Assembly (NCBI GenBank): GCA_963775245.1
Contig: CAVZID010000022.1
Coordinates: 124,001-188,000, forward strand
Length of the DNA: 64,000 bases
Reading direction: 5' to 3'
Origin: CAVSWT01 sp963775245
GTDB lineage: Bacteria; Bacteroidota; Ignavibacteria; Ignavibacteriales; Ignavibacteriaceae
The translations under genes and the position numbers were made by a program. Numbering within the stretch: position 1 is the first letter of the stretch; each line of letters starts with the position of its first letter. Below, piece after piece: positions 45,441 through 54,588 of this stretch. The notes under the pieces were generated by a model that saw only the letters and a program-made list of their open reading frames with translations, had not been told where the DNA came from and did not search any database.

Positions 45441-46814
45441 ATGAAAAAAATATTCTTTTCTATTTTTGTTATCTGCTTTACTCTCATCTTCTCTCAAGCT
45501 TTTTATTCTCAAACCGAACTTAATAAATCTATAGCAGCTCCAACTCCCCCAATGGGCTGGAATAGCTGGGATTGCTTCGGCACGACTGTCACCGAGAAAG
45601 AAGTAAAAGAGAATGCCGAATACATGGCAAAAAATCTTTTGAAGCATGGTTGGAAATATATTGTTGTGGATATTCAATGGTATGAACCAAATGCAAAGGC
45701 GCATGGATATCGTAAAAATGCAGAATTGGTTACAGATAAATATGGCCGCCTTCTCCCTGCAGTAAACCGGTTTCCTTCGGCAGCAAATGGAAAAGGATTT
45801 AAGCCTCTTGTCGATTACATCCACAATCTCGGTTTAAAGTTTGGGATTCACATTATGCGCGGAATACCAAGGCAAGCAGTTAAACAAAATTTACCGATTA
45901 AAGATTCACCTTTCCATGCTCAAGATATTGCTGATACAACCAATGTATGTCCTTGGAACACAGATATGTACGGCGTTAAAGCAAACACTCCAGGTGGACA
46001 AGCATATTACAATTCTATTGTTGAACTTTATACTAAATGGGGAGTCGATTATATTAAAGCCGATGATATGACTGCATACAATGGCAAGCCGGCTGACGAA
46101 GACAGATTAAATGAAATAGCTGCACTAAGCAGTGCCATTAAAAAATACAAGCAGTCAATAGTTTTGAGCTTATCTCCCGGCCCGGCAAGTATCGGTCAGG
46201 TTAAGTTTTTACAGGCACATGCACAGATGTGGAGAATCTCCGATGACTTTTGGGATAAGTGGACAGATATTCTAAAACAATTTGATTACATGAAAACATG
46301 GTACAAATATGTTAAACCAAATTCATGGCCTGACGCAGACATGCTGCCGCTCGGCAAAATCGGTATTCGTGCTGAACGCGGAAACAGCCGTTCTACAAAT
46401 TTTATAAAGGACGAACAAATCACTTTAATTTCTTTATGGTCTATTTTCCGTTCGCCTTTAATGTTCGGAGGAAACTTGCCGGATAATGATGAGTTCACAC
46501 TTTCATTGATAAGTAATGATGAAGTTCTTGCAGTTGATCAGAATAGTTATAACAATCATGAAGTTTATGAAGATAGTGGAATAGTTGTTTGGACTGCAAA
46601 TGTTCCTAACTCAAAAGATATTTACGTTGGAGTATTTAATACAAACGATGAAAATAATTCTAATGTAGTTGTTAATTGGGATAAATTACTTTTAAAAAAT
46701 AAAACTTATAAAGTAAGGGATCTTTGGACTAAAACTAATTTAGGAAGTTTTGATAATTCAATTTCGCTAACAATTAATAAACATGGCGCTAAGCTTCTTA
46801 GATTATCGGATTAA
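45441..46814 (+). CDS. GH27 alpha-galactosidase
   Basis: 457 residues with a signal peptide (1-24). The GH27 barrel begins with PTPPMGWNSWDCFG. The nucleophile is Asp208 in DYIKADDM and the acid/base lies in RISDDFWD at about 267-271. PNSWPDADMLPLG and LWSIFRSPLMFGGNLP are further family blocks, and a C-terminal beta-sandwich ends the protein. It removes terminal alpha-galactose (or related sugars) from glycans in the periplasm or outside. It follows GH92 by 150 bp on the same strand. Confidence 0.93.
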   Translation: MKKIFFSIFVICFTLIFSQAFYSQTELNKSIAAPTPPMGWNSWDCFGTTVTEKEVKENAEYMAKNLLKHGWKYIVVDIQWYEPNAKAHGYRKNAELVTDKYGRLLPAVNRFPSAANGKGFKPLVDYIHNLGLKFGIHIMRGIPRQAVKQNLPIKDSPFHAQDIADTTNVCPWNTDMYGVKANTPGGQAYYNSIVELYTKWGVDYIKADDMTAYNGKPADEDRLNEIAALSSAIKKYKQSIVLSLSPGPASIGQVKFLQAHAQMWRISDDFWDKWTDILKQFDYMKTWYKYVKPNSWPDADMLPLGKIGIRAERGNSRSTNFIKDEQITLISLWSIFRSPLMFGGNLPDNDEFTLSLISNDEVLAVDQNSYNNHEVYEDSGIVVWTANVPNSKDIYVGVFNTNDENNSNVVVNWDKLLLKNKTYKVRDLWTKTNLGSFDNSISLTINKHGAKLLRLSD

Positions 46815-46938
46815 TAATAATGAGTAAATTATTATTAACATAATTACTTATACTGATCAGTATACAAGCTTATGTTAAAGGGATATTATGTTCAACTATT
46901 ATTTTTAGAATTACTGTAAAAAAGGAGAAATTGAAACT

Positions 46939-47625
46939 ATGAATTATATAATGATGATCAGCTTGGCAATGATTTCAATATTTCATTATTTGAATGTACC
47001 GGTTAAAAATAATTTAATAGAACACTCAACCAAAATAGATGAAGCTCATTCAAAAAAAGATACTCTTTTTCTATTCGATGGAAAGAATATGAACAACTTT
47101 GTTTTCGTAATGGATAAGTTGAATCCTGATAAGAAAGATAAATTTGAAATTAAGAATGGAATCGCACATTTATATGGTGTTCAACATGGTTACTTCAGAA
47201 CCAAAGAAGAATTTTCTAACTATGAATTACATGCTGAATGGCGATGGCCGGAAGAAAACGAAAAGGCAAACGGAGGGATTTTAGTACACACTCAACTACC
47301 TGATACTGTTTGGCCGGAATGTATGCAGGTGCAGCTAAAGGAAGGAAGAGCAGGCGACTTTATTGCAATGAATGGAGCCGAACTTAAAGAGACAAAAGGT
47401 AAACCGAAAGACACTGCACCAATGATAGTTTCTTCAAGTGAAAAGAAAGAAGGGGAATGGAATAGCTGCGATGTTATTTGTACTAAAAATTCTATAATTG
47501 TTTATGTGAACCATAGAATGCAAAACATCGGTTCAGAATCAAATTTTCAAAGGGGATTTATTGGATTTCAATTAGAAGGAAAACCGATTGAGCTTAGGAA
47601 TATTTATTTAACTAAGATTAATTAG
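46939..47625 (+). CDS. DUF1080 (3-keto-disaccharide hydrolase-like) exported protein
   Basis: 228 residues with a hydrophobic N-terminus. The family blocks LFDGKNMNNFVFV, FEIKNGIAHLYG, FSNYELHAEWRWPE, NGGILVHT and PECMQVQLKEGRAGDF are present in order. DUF1080 domains adopt a concanavalin-like fold, and some act on 3-keto-glycosides. It closes the plus-strand sugar cluster and is followed by a strong terminator. An AAGGAG sits about 11 bp before the ATG. Confidence 0.85.
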   Translation: MNYIMMISLAMISIFHYLNVPVKNNLIEHSTKIDEAHSKKDTLFLFDGKNMNNFVFVMDKLNPDKKDKFEIKNGIAHLYGVQHGYFRTKEEFSNYELHAEWRWPEENEKANGGILVHTQLPDTVWPECMQVQLKEGRAGDFIAMNGAELKETKGKPKDTAPMIVSSSEKKEGEWNSCDVICTKNSIIVYVNHRMQNIGSESNFQRGFIGFQLEGKPIELRNIYLTKIN

Positions 47626-47669
47626 AGTTGAAATAAGAATTAATACCTATCTTTTAAATCTTAAATATT

Positions 47670-47709
47670 AGAAAAAGATATTACCAAATTTTAGGTAATA
47701 TCTTTTTCT
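47670..47709. terminator. Bidirectional intrinsic terminator
   Basis: A perfect 16-bp inverted repeat, AGAAAAAGATATTACC and GGTAATATCTTTTTCT, around an 8-base loop. A-rich on one side and T-rich on the other, it fits termination on both strands between the converging DUF1080 (plus) and molybdenum hydroxylase (minus) genes. Confidence 0.88.
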
Positions 47710-47728
47710 GAATAAACAAAAGTGCTTA

Positions 47729-49843
47729 CTATAATTCAACAGGCAGCTTTCTAATTCGTTTGCCTGTTGCCGCATAAATTGCATTGCAAAGTGAAGGAGC
47801 AGTGGTTGCTATCCCCAATTCGCCTACTCCTCCAACTGGAAATGTATTTTGCATAATATGAACTTCTACATCGGGCATGTATTCATAAGTAAGCAACGGA
47901 TAGTTATCAAAATTACTTTCAACAACCTCACCGTTTTTAATTGTTATTTTTTGTAATAACGCCGCAGACAAAGCAAAGCCAATTGCACCTTGTATTTGTG
48001 CTTCAACAGTATCGGGATTTATAACCAGCCCGCAATCCATAGCGCAAGTAACTTTATCCACTTTTAATTTATTTTCCTTTACAGTAACCTCTGTTACATA
48101 GGCACAATAGCTATCATAACCAGAAAAACATGCTATCCCTTTACCTCGTCCATTTTCCAATTTTTTATACCAGTTTGATTTTTCTGCTGCTGCATTAAGA
48201 ACATTAAGTAACCTTGAATCTTTTGGAAGTAAATCCCTTCTAAATTCATAAGGATCTTTATTTATAGAAATAGCAATCTCATCAATAAAAGAATCTAGGG
48301 CAAAAGGATTTTGTGAATGATATACTGCCCTCCAATAACCAAGCGGGACAGGTGAATCAATTAAGCTGCCAGTTAATTGCATGTAAGGAATTTGATAATC
48401 TTTTTCTAATGCTCCTCCACCAATGTCATATTCGTTTGGTTTCATCTTTGCATTCCAACGGTTCTGAGCAATTGATGGGGCAATTATATGATGAGACAAT
48501 GCAATTAATTTTTCATCTTTATCAATCCATCCTTTAAGTTGATTTATACTTGGAGGCCGATAAAAATCTTGCTTCATATCTTCCTCGCGCGTCCAGGTAA
48601 GCTTTACAGGTTTTTTGATTGCATTTGAAATTTCAGCAGATTCAACTGCAAAATCTGAACTGCTTCTTCTTCCAAAACCGCCTCCCATAAAAGTTACATA
48701 AACTGTTACGTCTTCGTTTTTCAAGCCCAATACTTTAGCAACCTCTCTTTGGGCTCCTTGCGGATTTTGGGTTGGTGCCCATAATTCAGTTTTACCGTTT
48801 TTTACACTAGCCGCACAATTCATCGGCTCCATTGTTGCGTGTGCTAAATAAGGAACTTCATATACTGCTTCAATATTTTTCACACTTTGATCTTTAATAT
48901 TTGAATCACCGTGTGACTCCATTTCTTCACCAGGTTTGCTTAGTTTGTCCGACATAATTTTGTGAATACTTTCTGAGGTCACATTTTTATTTTTTCCTTC
49001 GTCCCATTCAACTGAAAGTAAATTTTTCCCTTTGAATGCAAGCCAGGTTGATTCTGCAATTATTGCTATACCGCTGCTAATTTTTATTACATCTATAACA
49101 CCCTTTAACGATTTTGTTTTTGAAGCATCAAAACTTTTAACGCTTCCCCCAAAAACAGGGGGATGAAGAACTGTAGCGTAATACATTCCAGGGGAATTAT
49201 AATCAATACCAAATTTAGCAGTACCGTTTAGTTTTTGAGGTGTATCCAATCGATGGACTTTCTTCCCAATAATTTTATAATCCTTGGGATCTTTTAATGG
49301 AACATTTTTAGGAACTGATAGCTTTGAGGCATCTTCTACCAAGGAACCATAAGATAATTTTTTACTGTTGATTTTATTAATTACAAAACCATTTTCTGCT
49401 CTGCAATCTGATAGACTAATTTTCCAACGAGCAGCAGCAGCGCTGATTAACATAGCTTTAGCGGTTGCTCCGGCAACGCGCAGTGGTTCCCATGTTCGCC
49501 TGATACTTGTGCTTCCGCCAGTACTTTGGTTACCGAATTTTTTATCACTAAAAGCATTTTCTACTTTAATTTTTTTCCAATCTACTTCTAATTCTTCAGC
49601 TACAAGCATTGGTATTGATGTAAATACACCTTGTCCCATTTCAGATTTTGGGACTATGATTGTCACCTGTCCATTTGAATCAATTTTAATAAATGCACTT
49701 GGGGAAAAGATTTTAGGCTCTCCTCCCTTTTCCAAGATCTCCATTCCTTTCAAAGGAACAAATGAAGCTAAACATAATCCTGTCCCGCTAAGACTAACAA
49801 CTTTTATAAACTCTCTTCTCGATTGTTTTTCTAATGTTCCCAT
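47729..49843 (-). CDS. Molybdopterin-binding subunit of a xanthine-dehydrogenase-family oxidoreductase (IorB-like)
   Basis: 704 residues. The N-terminus has a Tat signal (SRREFIKVVSLSGTGLCLAS), so it is folded in the cytoplasm and exported. Molybdenum-site blocks are FGRRSSSDFAVESAEI (in FMGGGFGRR), PLGYWRAVYHSQNPFA and the C-terminal VGGVGELGIATTAPSLCNA with the catalytic Glu. It resembles isoquinoline 1-oxidoreductase / aldehyde-oxidase-type subunits that work without a FAD subunit. Its partner [2Fe-2S] gene lies 2 bp upstream. Substrate unknown. Confidence 0.9.
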   Translation of the reverse strand: MGTLEKQSRREFIKVVSLSGTGLCLASFVPLKGMEILEKGGEPKIFSPSAFIKIDSNGQVTIIVPKSEMGQGVFTSIPMLVAEELEVDWKKIKVENAFSDKKFGNQSTGGSTSIRRTWEPLRVAGATAKAMLISAAAARWKISLSDCRAENGFVINKINSKKLSYGSLVEDASKLSVPKNVPLKDPKDYKIIGKKVHRLDTPQKLNGTAKFGIDYNSPGMYYATVLHPPVFGGSVKSFDASKTKSLKGVIDVIKISSGIAIIAESTWLAFKGKNLLSVEWDEGKNKNVTSESIHKIMSDKLSKPGEEMESHGDSNIKDQSVKNIEAVYEVPYLAHATMEPMNCAASVKNGKTELWAPTQNPQGAQREVAKVLGLKNEDVTVYVTFMGGGFGRRSSSDFAVESAEISNAIKKPVKLTWTREEDMKQDFYRPPSINQLKGWIDKDEKLIALSHHIIAPSIAQNRWNAKMKPNEYDIGGGALEKDYQIPYMQLTGSLIDSPVPLGYWRAVYHSQNPFALDSFIDEIAISINKDPYEFRRDLLPKDSRLLNVLNAAAEKSNWYKKLENGRGKGIACFSGYDSYCAYVTEVTVKENKLKVDKVTCAMDCGLVINPDTVEAQIQGAIGFALSAALLQKITIKNGEVVESNFDNYPLLTYEYMPDVEVHIMQNTFPVGGVGELGIATTAPSLCNAIYAATGKRIRKLPVEL

Positions 49844-49845
49844 TT

Positions 49846-50304
49846 TTAATCCTCCCCAACAATATTATTTATTGCTTCTTTAATACGATAGTAAGTTCCA
49901 CATCTGCATAAAACTCCTGACATAGTATCCTTAATTTCTTTTTGAGAAGGTTTAGAGTTTTTCTCTAACATTGCAGCAAGCGTCATAATTTGTCCTGGCT
50001 GGCAATAACCGCATTGAGAAACTTCAAGATCAATCCAGATGTCAAAAATTTTATGATTCTTTTCGGCAGCTAATCCTTCAATTGTTTTTATTGATTTACC
50101 TGCTACCTCTTTTATTGTTATAGAGCATGATCGTTCTGCTAAGCCGTCAATATGTACAGTGCAGGCCCCGCAGAAGCCTTCTCCACATCCGAATTTAGTT
50201 CCCGTCAAATTTAATGTATCTCTGAGCACCCACAATAGCGGGGTATCTTCATCAACATTAACTTTCTTTTTTTGTCCATTAACTGTAATTGTGAATTGCG
50301 CCAT
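49846..50304 (-). CDS. [2Fe-2S] subunit of xanthine-dehydrogenase-family oxidoreductase (IorA-like)
   Basis: 152 residues. The plant-type ferredoxin cluster uses Cys40, Cys45, Cys48 and Cys60 (GCGEGFCGACTV). The second cluster uses Cys98, Cys101, Cys133 and Cys135 (CGYCQPGQ and CRCG). It passes electrons from the molybdenum subunit to an unknown acceptor, probably a periplasmic cytochrome. An SD GGAGG precedes the ATG, and the gene follows GH105 by 13 bp. Confidence 0.92.
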   Translation of the reverse strand: MAQFTITVNGQKKKVNVDEDTPLLWVLRDTLNLTGTKFGCGEGFCGACTVHIDGLAERSCSITIKEVAGKSIKTIEGLAAEKNHKIFDIWIDLEVSQCGYCQPGQIMTLAAMLEKNSKPSQKEIKDTMSGVLCRCGTYYRIKEAINNIVGED

Positions 50305-50317
50305 ACTTCCTCCCTAT

Positions 50318-51505
50318 TTAATTATCTAATTCAAATTTCAATTGAATTAATTTCAACTGATTTTTTATTGTAATAATGCAGCAGCACACCATAACACCGA
50401 GAGCCTGTCCGTGTAAATCCCCAACATTTCTTTTTCTATCTAAATAATACTGCAAATCATTTTTCTTTCCTGTTCCTTCACAAACATTATGAGTATCCCC
50501 TTTTTCATCGATATAATTTTGCAATCCTATCCAACCTTTTCTTGCTGCAGGCCCATATATTTCTTTTTCCAACCAACTATGCTTTACTCCAGTAATGAAT
50601 GCAAAAGTAAACATTGCAGAACATGATGCTTCAGGCCATGATAAATCTGGTTTATCAATTAACTGATGCCACATACCATTTTTATCCTGATACTTTAAGA
50701 GTGATGACATCATCTTCTTATAACCAGATAAAATTCTCTGATAGTTGGGATGTTCAGGTGGAAGAACTTGAAGCAGCAACAACATTCCAGAAGCCATCCA
50801 GCCATCTCCTCTTCCCCAAAAAAAAGGAACATCAGGTGCATGATAAAAAAGTCCGTTAGGCTGCTGCAGCGAATCAAGATAAACTACCATTTCTTTTGCA
50901 GCTCGATTTAAATACTTTTCGTCTTTAGTAGCCTTGAATGCTTCAGTTTGAACAGCAGTAATCATAAACATGTCATCAATCCATAAAAGTGTTTGCAAGG
51001 TTAATCCTTCTTCATAAAATTTTTGTGACTCATCTGTTTTGTAATCACCTATAGGCGGCTCCCATTGTTTGTCTGCAATCATTTTTCCCAATTTCAAAAA
51101 TCGAATATCATTTGTTTGAATATATAATTCCAGCGGAACTGAACCGAAAACAGTGTTATCAACATGATTCGGCTTTGGAATAAGAGTATCTTCGGTTCCC
51201 AATAAAGGTTCGAAGCGGCTAGTCAATTCTTTTAGAAAAACTGAATCATTTGTTGCTTCAGCAAATTTTATTGCACCAAACCAGGTACAAACTTCAGGAT
51301 AAGTTATTGTCTTACCAGGATTAATTTTTGAGTGTGGAGTTTCTACAAAATGTTCAGCTACTAATTTCCCTATTTCCCTTGGGGATTTTCCTTCAGGCCA
51401 ATTATTAAAATAGCTCTTATTTGAAATCTGAATTGCGTTACTAGAGCAGCTATTTAAAATAAAAGCAATAAATAGAAACCCGGTATAAATAATATTTCTA
51501 ACCAT
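50318..51505 (-). CDS. GH105/GH88-type unsaturated glucuronyl hydrolase lipoprotein
   Basis: 395 residues. A lipobox LNSC at 17-20 marks a lipoprotein. The (alpha/alpha)6-barrel family blocks are WIDDMFMITAVQTE with a catalytic Asp, FFWGRGDGWMASGM, SWPEASCSAMFTFAF and GDLHGQA near the end. Enzymes of this type cleave the unsaturated uronic acid left by polysaccharide lyases, for example on rhamnogalacturonan or ulvan. The C-terminus after HGQA (LGVMVCCCII) is slightly unusual. It lies between the LacI regulator and the molybdenum hydroxylase pair. Confidence 0.85.
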   Translation of the reverse strand: MVRNIIYTGFLFIAFILNSCSSNAIQISNKSYFNNWPEGKSPREIGKLVAEHFVETPHSKINPGKTITYPEVCTWFGAIKFAEATNDSVFLKELTSRFEPLLGTEDTLIPKPNHVDNTVFGSVPLELYIQTNDIRFLKLGKMIADKQWEPPIGDYKTDESQKFYEEGLTLQTLLWIDDMFMITAVQTEAFKATKDEKYLNRAAKEMVVYLDSLQQPNGLFYHAPDVPFFWGRGDGWMASGMLLLLQVLPPEHPNYQRILSGYKKMMSSLLKYQDKNGMWHQLIDKPDLSWPEASCSAMFTFAFITGVKHSWLEKEIYGPAARKGWIGLQNYIDEKGDTHNVCEGTGKKNDLQYYLDRKRNVGDLHGQALGVMVCCCIITIKNQLKLIQLKFELDN

Positions 51506-51593
51506 GTAGCAAAGAAAATTATTTTATAATAAGATATCTATTGTAAATAATACTAATAATGATTTTAAAATACACATTAATTATAAAACTTTT

Positions 51594-52595
51594 TCAGCTA
51601 GAAATTTTGGCGCAAGAATCACCTATCACAAGCTTAGGCTTCAAATAAATTTTTGTCCTCTTGTTTGAATTGGGATTTTTTATAATTTCTATTAATGCAA
51701 GCATTGAGTCTTTACCAAGTAAAGAAACAGGTTGACTTATATGCGTAATTTTGGGTCGGAAAATTTCATAACCTGGTATTTCATCATAACTAAGAAGTGA
51801 TACATCATCCGGAATCTTTAGGCCTAGATCTAAAATGGATTTTATAGCGCCTATTGTAGTTAAGCTATTGAATGGGAAAATTGCAGTTGGTTTTTCTTTT
51901 CTTGTCATTAATTTTTCTGTGGCAGCAGCAGCTAATTCTTCATTAAATTGCGTATCCAGAACAAGGCTTTCGTCTATTTTAATACCATGTTTTTCCATAG
52001 CATCTTTATACCCGGCATAACGCTCTACATCAGGGAATAATTTGCCCGGACCTTTTAATACCGCAATCTTCTTATGGCCTAGCTCTATTAAATATTCTGT
52101 TGCTTCGTAAGCTCCCTGGTAATGATCATTAGTTACAAAATTTGCTTTCAAATCTTTATAAAGTCTATCAGTAAGTATAAAATTTATTTTACTTTTAATT
52201 AAGTATTCAACTGATTTTTTAGCCGCCGGAACAATCAGAATACCGTCAACTCTTTGAGATTGAAATAATTTTATGTATTTCATTTCTTTAACAGGATCAT
52301 TATCCGTATTACAAAGAAGCAGATTAAAACCATGAGAGTTTGCATAATCTTCTATAAACCTATACCAGCTATTAAAAAAAGTGTTTTTAATATTCGGCAT
52401 TATCACACCGATAGTATTAGTTCTTTTTTTTACAAGCGATCGGGCAATCTGGCTAGGCTGGTAATTCAGTTCTTCCATAGCCTGGAGAATTTTTTTTGCC
52501 GTATTAGCACTTACTATGTCAGGATTATTTAATAAACGGGATACCGTTATAACCGAAACCTTAGCTTTTTCTGCTACATCAAATATAGTAGACAT
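51594..52595 (-). CDS. LacI-family transcriptional regulator
   Basis: 333 residues. The N-terminal helix-turn-helix TIFDVAEKAKVSVITVSRLL and hinge helix QPSQIARSLVKKRTNTIGV are canonical. A periplasmic-binding-protein-like sugar sensor fills about 60-330, with SLLSYDEIPGYEIFRPKITH near the end. It most likely controls the adjacent sugar-use genes. Its upstream region is A+T-rich and shows no operator I can defend. Confidence 0.92.
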   Translation of the reverse strand: MSTIFDVAEKAKVSVITVSRLLNNPDIVSANTAKKILQAMEELNYQPSQIARSLVKKRTNTIGVIMPNIKNTFFNSWYRFIEDYANSHGFNLLLCNTDNDPVKEMKYIKLFQSQRVDGILIVPAAKKSVEYLIKSKINFILTDRLYKDLKANFVTNDHYQGAYEATEYLIELGHKKIAVLKGPGKLFPDVERYAGYKDAMEKHGIKIDESLVLDTQFNEELAAAATEKLMTRKEKPTAIFPFNSLTTIGAIKSILDLGLKIPDDVSLLSYDEIPGYEIFRPKITHISQPVSLLGKDSMLALIEIIKNPNSNKRTKIYLKPKLVIGDSCAKISS

Positions 52596-52932
52596 TGAAT
52601 ATTAAAAATTTATGATAAGCAATTAGGATTAAATAATTTATCTAATTTTGTCCGCCTCTATTTTATAAATTGCAACATCGAGCTTGGATGAGATATACTC
52701 TTAAAAATGTCAATATCACTCTTAAACTTAATTTTTAACATAGATATTATTTATTTGCATGTCAAGAACATTAGAAAAATAGATGGTTTTTCAATCTTGT
52801 GTTATTACAATAAAATAATTGAAGAAACATTGGCTTCCACTTTGAGTTTAAAAAATTAAAACCCGGCCACCAGAAATTGACCGGGTTTAAGGAGGAGAAA
52901 TGAGGATCAGCTTACCAATATGTTTGACAATT
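52596..52932. other. Intergenic region upstream of LacI gene
   Basis: About 337 bp. It holds the promoter side of the LacI gene and, at 52859-52888, a terminator for the secreted protein gene. On the plus strand a strong SD-like AAGGAGGAGAA (52889-52899) precedes ATG AGG ATC, a 13-codon frame. I do not call it a gene. Confidence 0.5.
52859..52888 (-). terminator. Intrinsic terminator of the T9SS protein gene
   Basis: The arms AAACCCGG and CCGGGTTT are separated by 14 bases. On the minus strand the hairpin is followed by TTTTAATTTTTT, as expected for termination after the gene ending at 52933. Confidence 0.8.
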
Positions 52933-54537
52933 TTATTTTAATAGCATCATCTTTTTTGTCTGACTGAAAGATCCGCTTTTCAATTGATAGAAATAAATGC
53001 CGCTTGATAAATTATTTGCTTTAAAGTTCACAGTGTGTTCACCAACAGTTTGTTGTTGATTTACTAAAGAAGCAACTTCTTGCCCTAATAAGTTGAAAAT
53101 TTTTAATGTTACAAAATGTGACTTTGCAAGGTTATATTTAATAACAGTGCTGGGATTAAATGGATTAGGATAGTTTTGTTCCAATGAGAATTTAGTTAGT
53201 AAATTATCATTTTTTTTGTCATTAACACCTGTTAACCATACAGTTTTTTTATCAGGAAACCAATTTAAATCTCCTAAAGGTAATCCATAATCTCCAGCCG
53301 TATAGGATCTTGCTGTTGTTCCATAGGAAAGATCAATACTGTCTTTTGTTCCCCAATACCAGTTATCAGGTAACTCGGTTGCGTTCCAATCATTTAATAA
53401 AGCAGTGGTAAAATCTAATAAAGTTGGCGGAGGAGATTTGAAATTTAATCTTTCTGAAAAATAAGCATTAACCGTATCAGCGCCCATAGCATCCCAGGTT
53501 TCTTTCCTAATAGTTGTTGGCATCATAACAGAATCAGGGTCAGATTGAGCAGCCCAGGCTTTATATGATGCTGAATCCGGAAATGGAAGATAAGTAAAGG
53601 GCTCTAAACCATGATTTTCCCAAATAGTTTTATAAGCCGGATCCCAGTAAATATCATTATTTCTTATAGTCACAATTGTTCCATCTAAAACTGTATCCAT
53701 TCTAACTATTGCATCGCTGCATACGCTTCCAATAGTATATGTAAAGAGACGCCCGCCTAAACAGTCTTGATCAATCCAAAGATTATTTGTAACAACCAGA
53801 TGTTTAGTAATTGCTGCGTTTATAGAACCTCCTCTTTCTAATTGTAAGCTGGTACAATGATCAAATTTTATATAATCGAAATCACCGCCTCCGACTCTTA
53901 CAATTGCTTGAGTTAAATCAAAGAAGGTGCAATTTACTGCTGAAAGTGTATCCGTATGGTTGGTAGCTCTAACGTCAAACACCCTTCCGTTCCCTCCTAT
54001 TGTTTTAGGATGGCCGACACTATGAATAAAACAATCTTCAAGAAAGATGCTGGTTGAATCTCCCCAACAGGTTGTCGCAGCGCCTCTATCATGTTCAATA
54101 ATACAACTTTTAATTCTTAATGTTGCTCTAGTATTGGCTCCAAGAGAGCGGTTGCCATAGCTGCCTGTAGGTGTCAACATGTCAAACTCAATATTTTCTA
54201 AAGTCGCTCCCGTGCTAGTTTCTAAAAAATGATGGTAATTGCCAGCAGCATCTGCTAAAGGATAAACATAAGGCAGCAAGCCACCACCGTCTTCAGCTTT
54301 TATAATTAGATAGTAATTTGTATTATTTATCGTTGTAACTGCTGAATACAAAGCATCTCTTTTAAGTAAATAAATTGTCTGGATAGGTAGTGCTTGTATT
54401 CGAGCTGCGGAATCAGCTTGTATAGTGATATATATATTGTCATCTACACCGGGATTAATGGTTACATATCTTTGAGCATTTGCCAATCCAACAAAAAATA
54501 TCAAAGCTATTATAATTGTTGAATAAAATTTTTTCAT
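52933..54537 (-). CDS. Secreted right-handed beta-helix protein with T9SS sorting domain
   Basis: 534 residues. A signal peptide is at 1-21 (ending GLANAQ). About 85-300 has short strand-turn repeats (TLRIKSCIIEHD, IFLEDCFIHSVG, AVNCTFFDLTQA, IKFDHCTSLQLE) typical of a parallel beta-helix, the fold of pectate lyases and DUF4957-type proteins. The last 80 residues (LEQNYPNPFNPST ... ATLSSGIYFYQL-like and KKMMLLK) are a type A type IX secretion sorting domain. It is thus secreted or surface-attached. Catalytic residues are not assigned, so lyase activity is only possible. Confidence 0.85.
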   Translation of the reverse strand: MKKFYSTIIIALIFFVGLANAQRYVTINPGVDDNIYITIQADSAARIQALPIQTIYLLKRDALYSAVTTINNTNYYLIIKAEDGGGLLPYVYPLADAAGNYHHFLETSTGATLENIEFDMLTPTGSYGNRSLGANTRATLRIKSCIIEHDRGAATTCWGDSTSIFLEDCFIHSVGHPKTIGGNGRVFDVRATNHTDTLSAVNCTFFDLTQAIVRVGGGDFDYIKFDHCTSLQLERGGSINAAITKHLVVTNNLWIDQDCLGGRLFTYTIGSVCSDAIVRMDTVLDGTIVTIRNNDIYWDPAYKTIWENHGLEPFTYLPFPDSASYKAWAAQSDPDSVMMPTTIRKETWDAMGADTVNAYFSERLNFKSPPPTLLDFTTALLNDWNATELPDNWYWGTKDSIDLSYGTTARSYTAGDYGLPLGDLNWFPDKKTVWLTGVNDKKNDNLLTKFSLEQNYPNPFNPSTVIKYNLAKSHFVTLKIFNLLGQEVASLVNQQQTVGEHTVNFKANNLSSGIYFYQLKSGSFSQTKKMMLLK

Positions 54538-54588
54538 ATTACGACTCCTTCTAATTGATATTAAAGTTAATTATATTTTTGAAAATTT

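Noticed and set aside
50318..50420. Frameshift near the end of the GH105 gene
   Set aside because: The sequence after HGQA is unusual, but shifting the frame gives no better match to the family end, and the length is normal.
52900..52941. 13-codon plus-strand frame after a perfect SD (MRISLPICLTILF)
   Set aside because: Too short to support, lies against the end of a minus-strand gene, and no downstream plus-strand gene would use a leader peptide.
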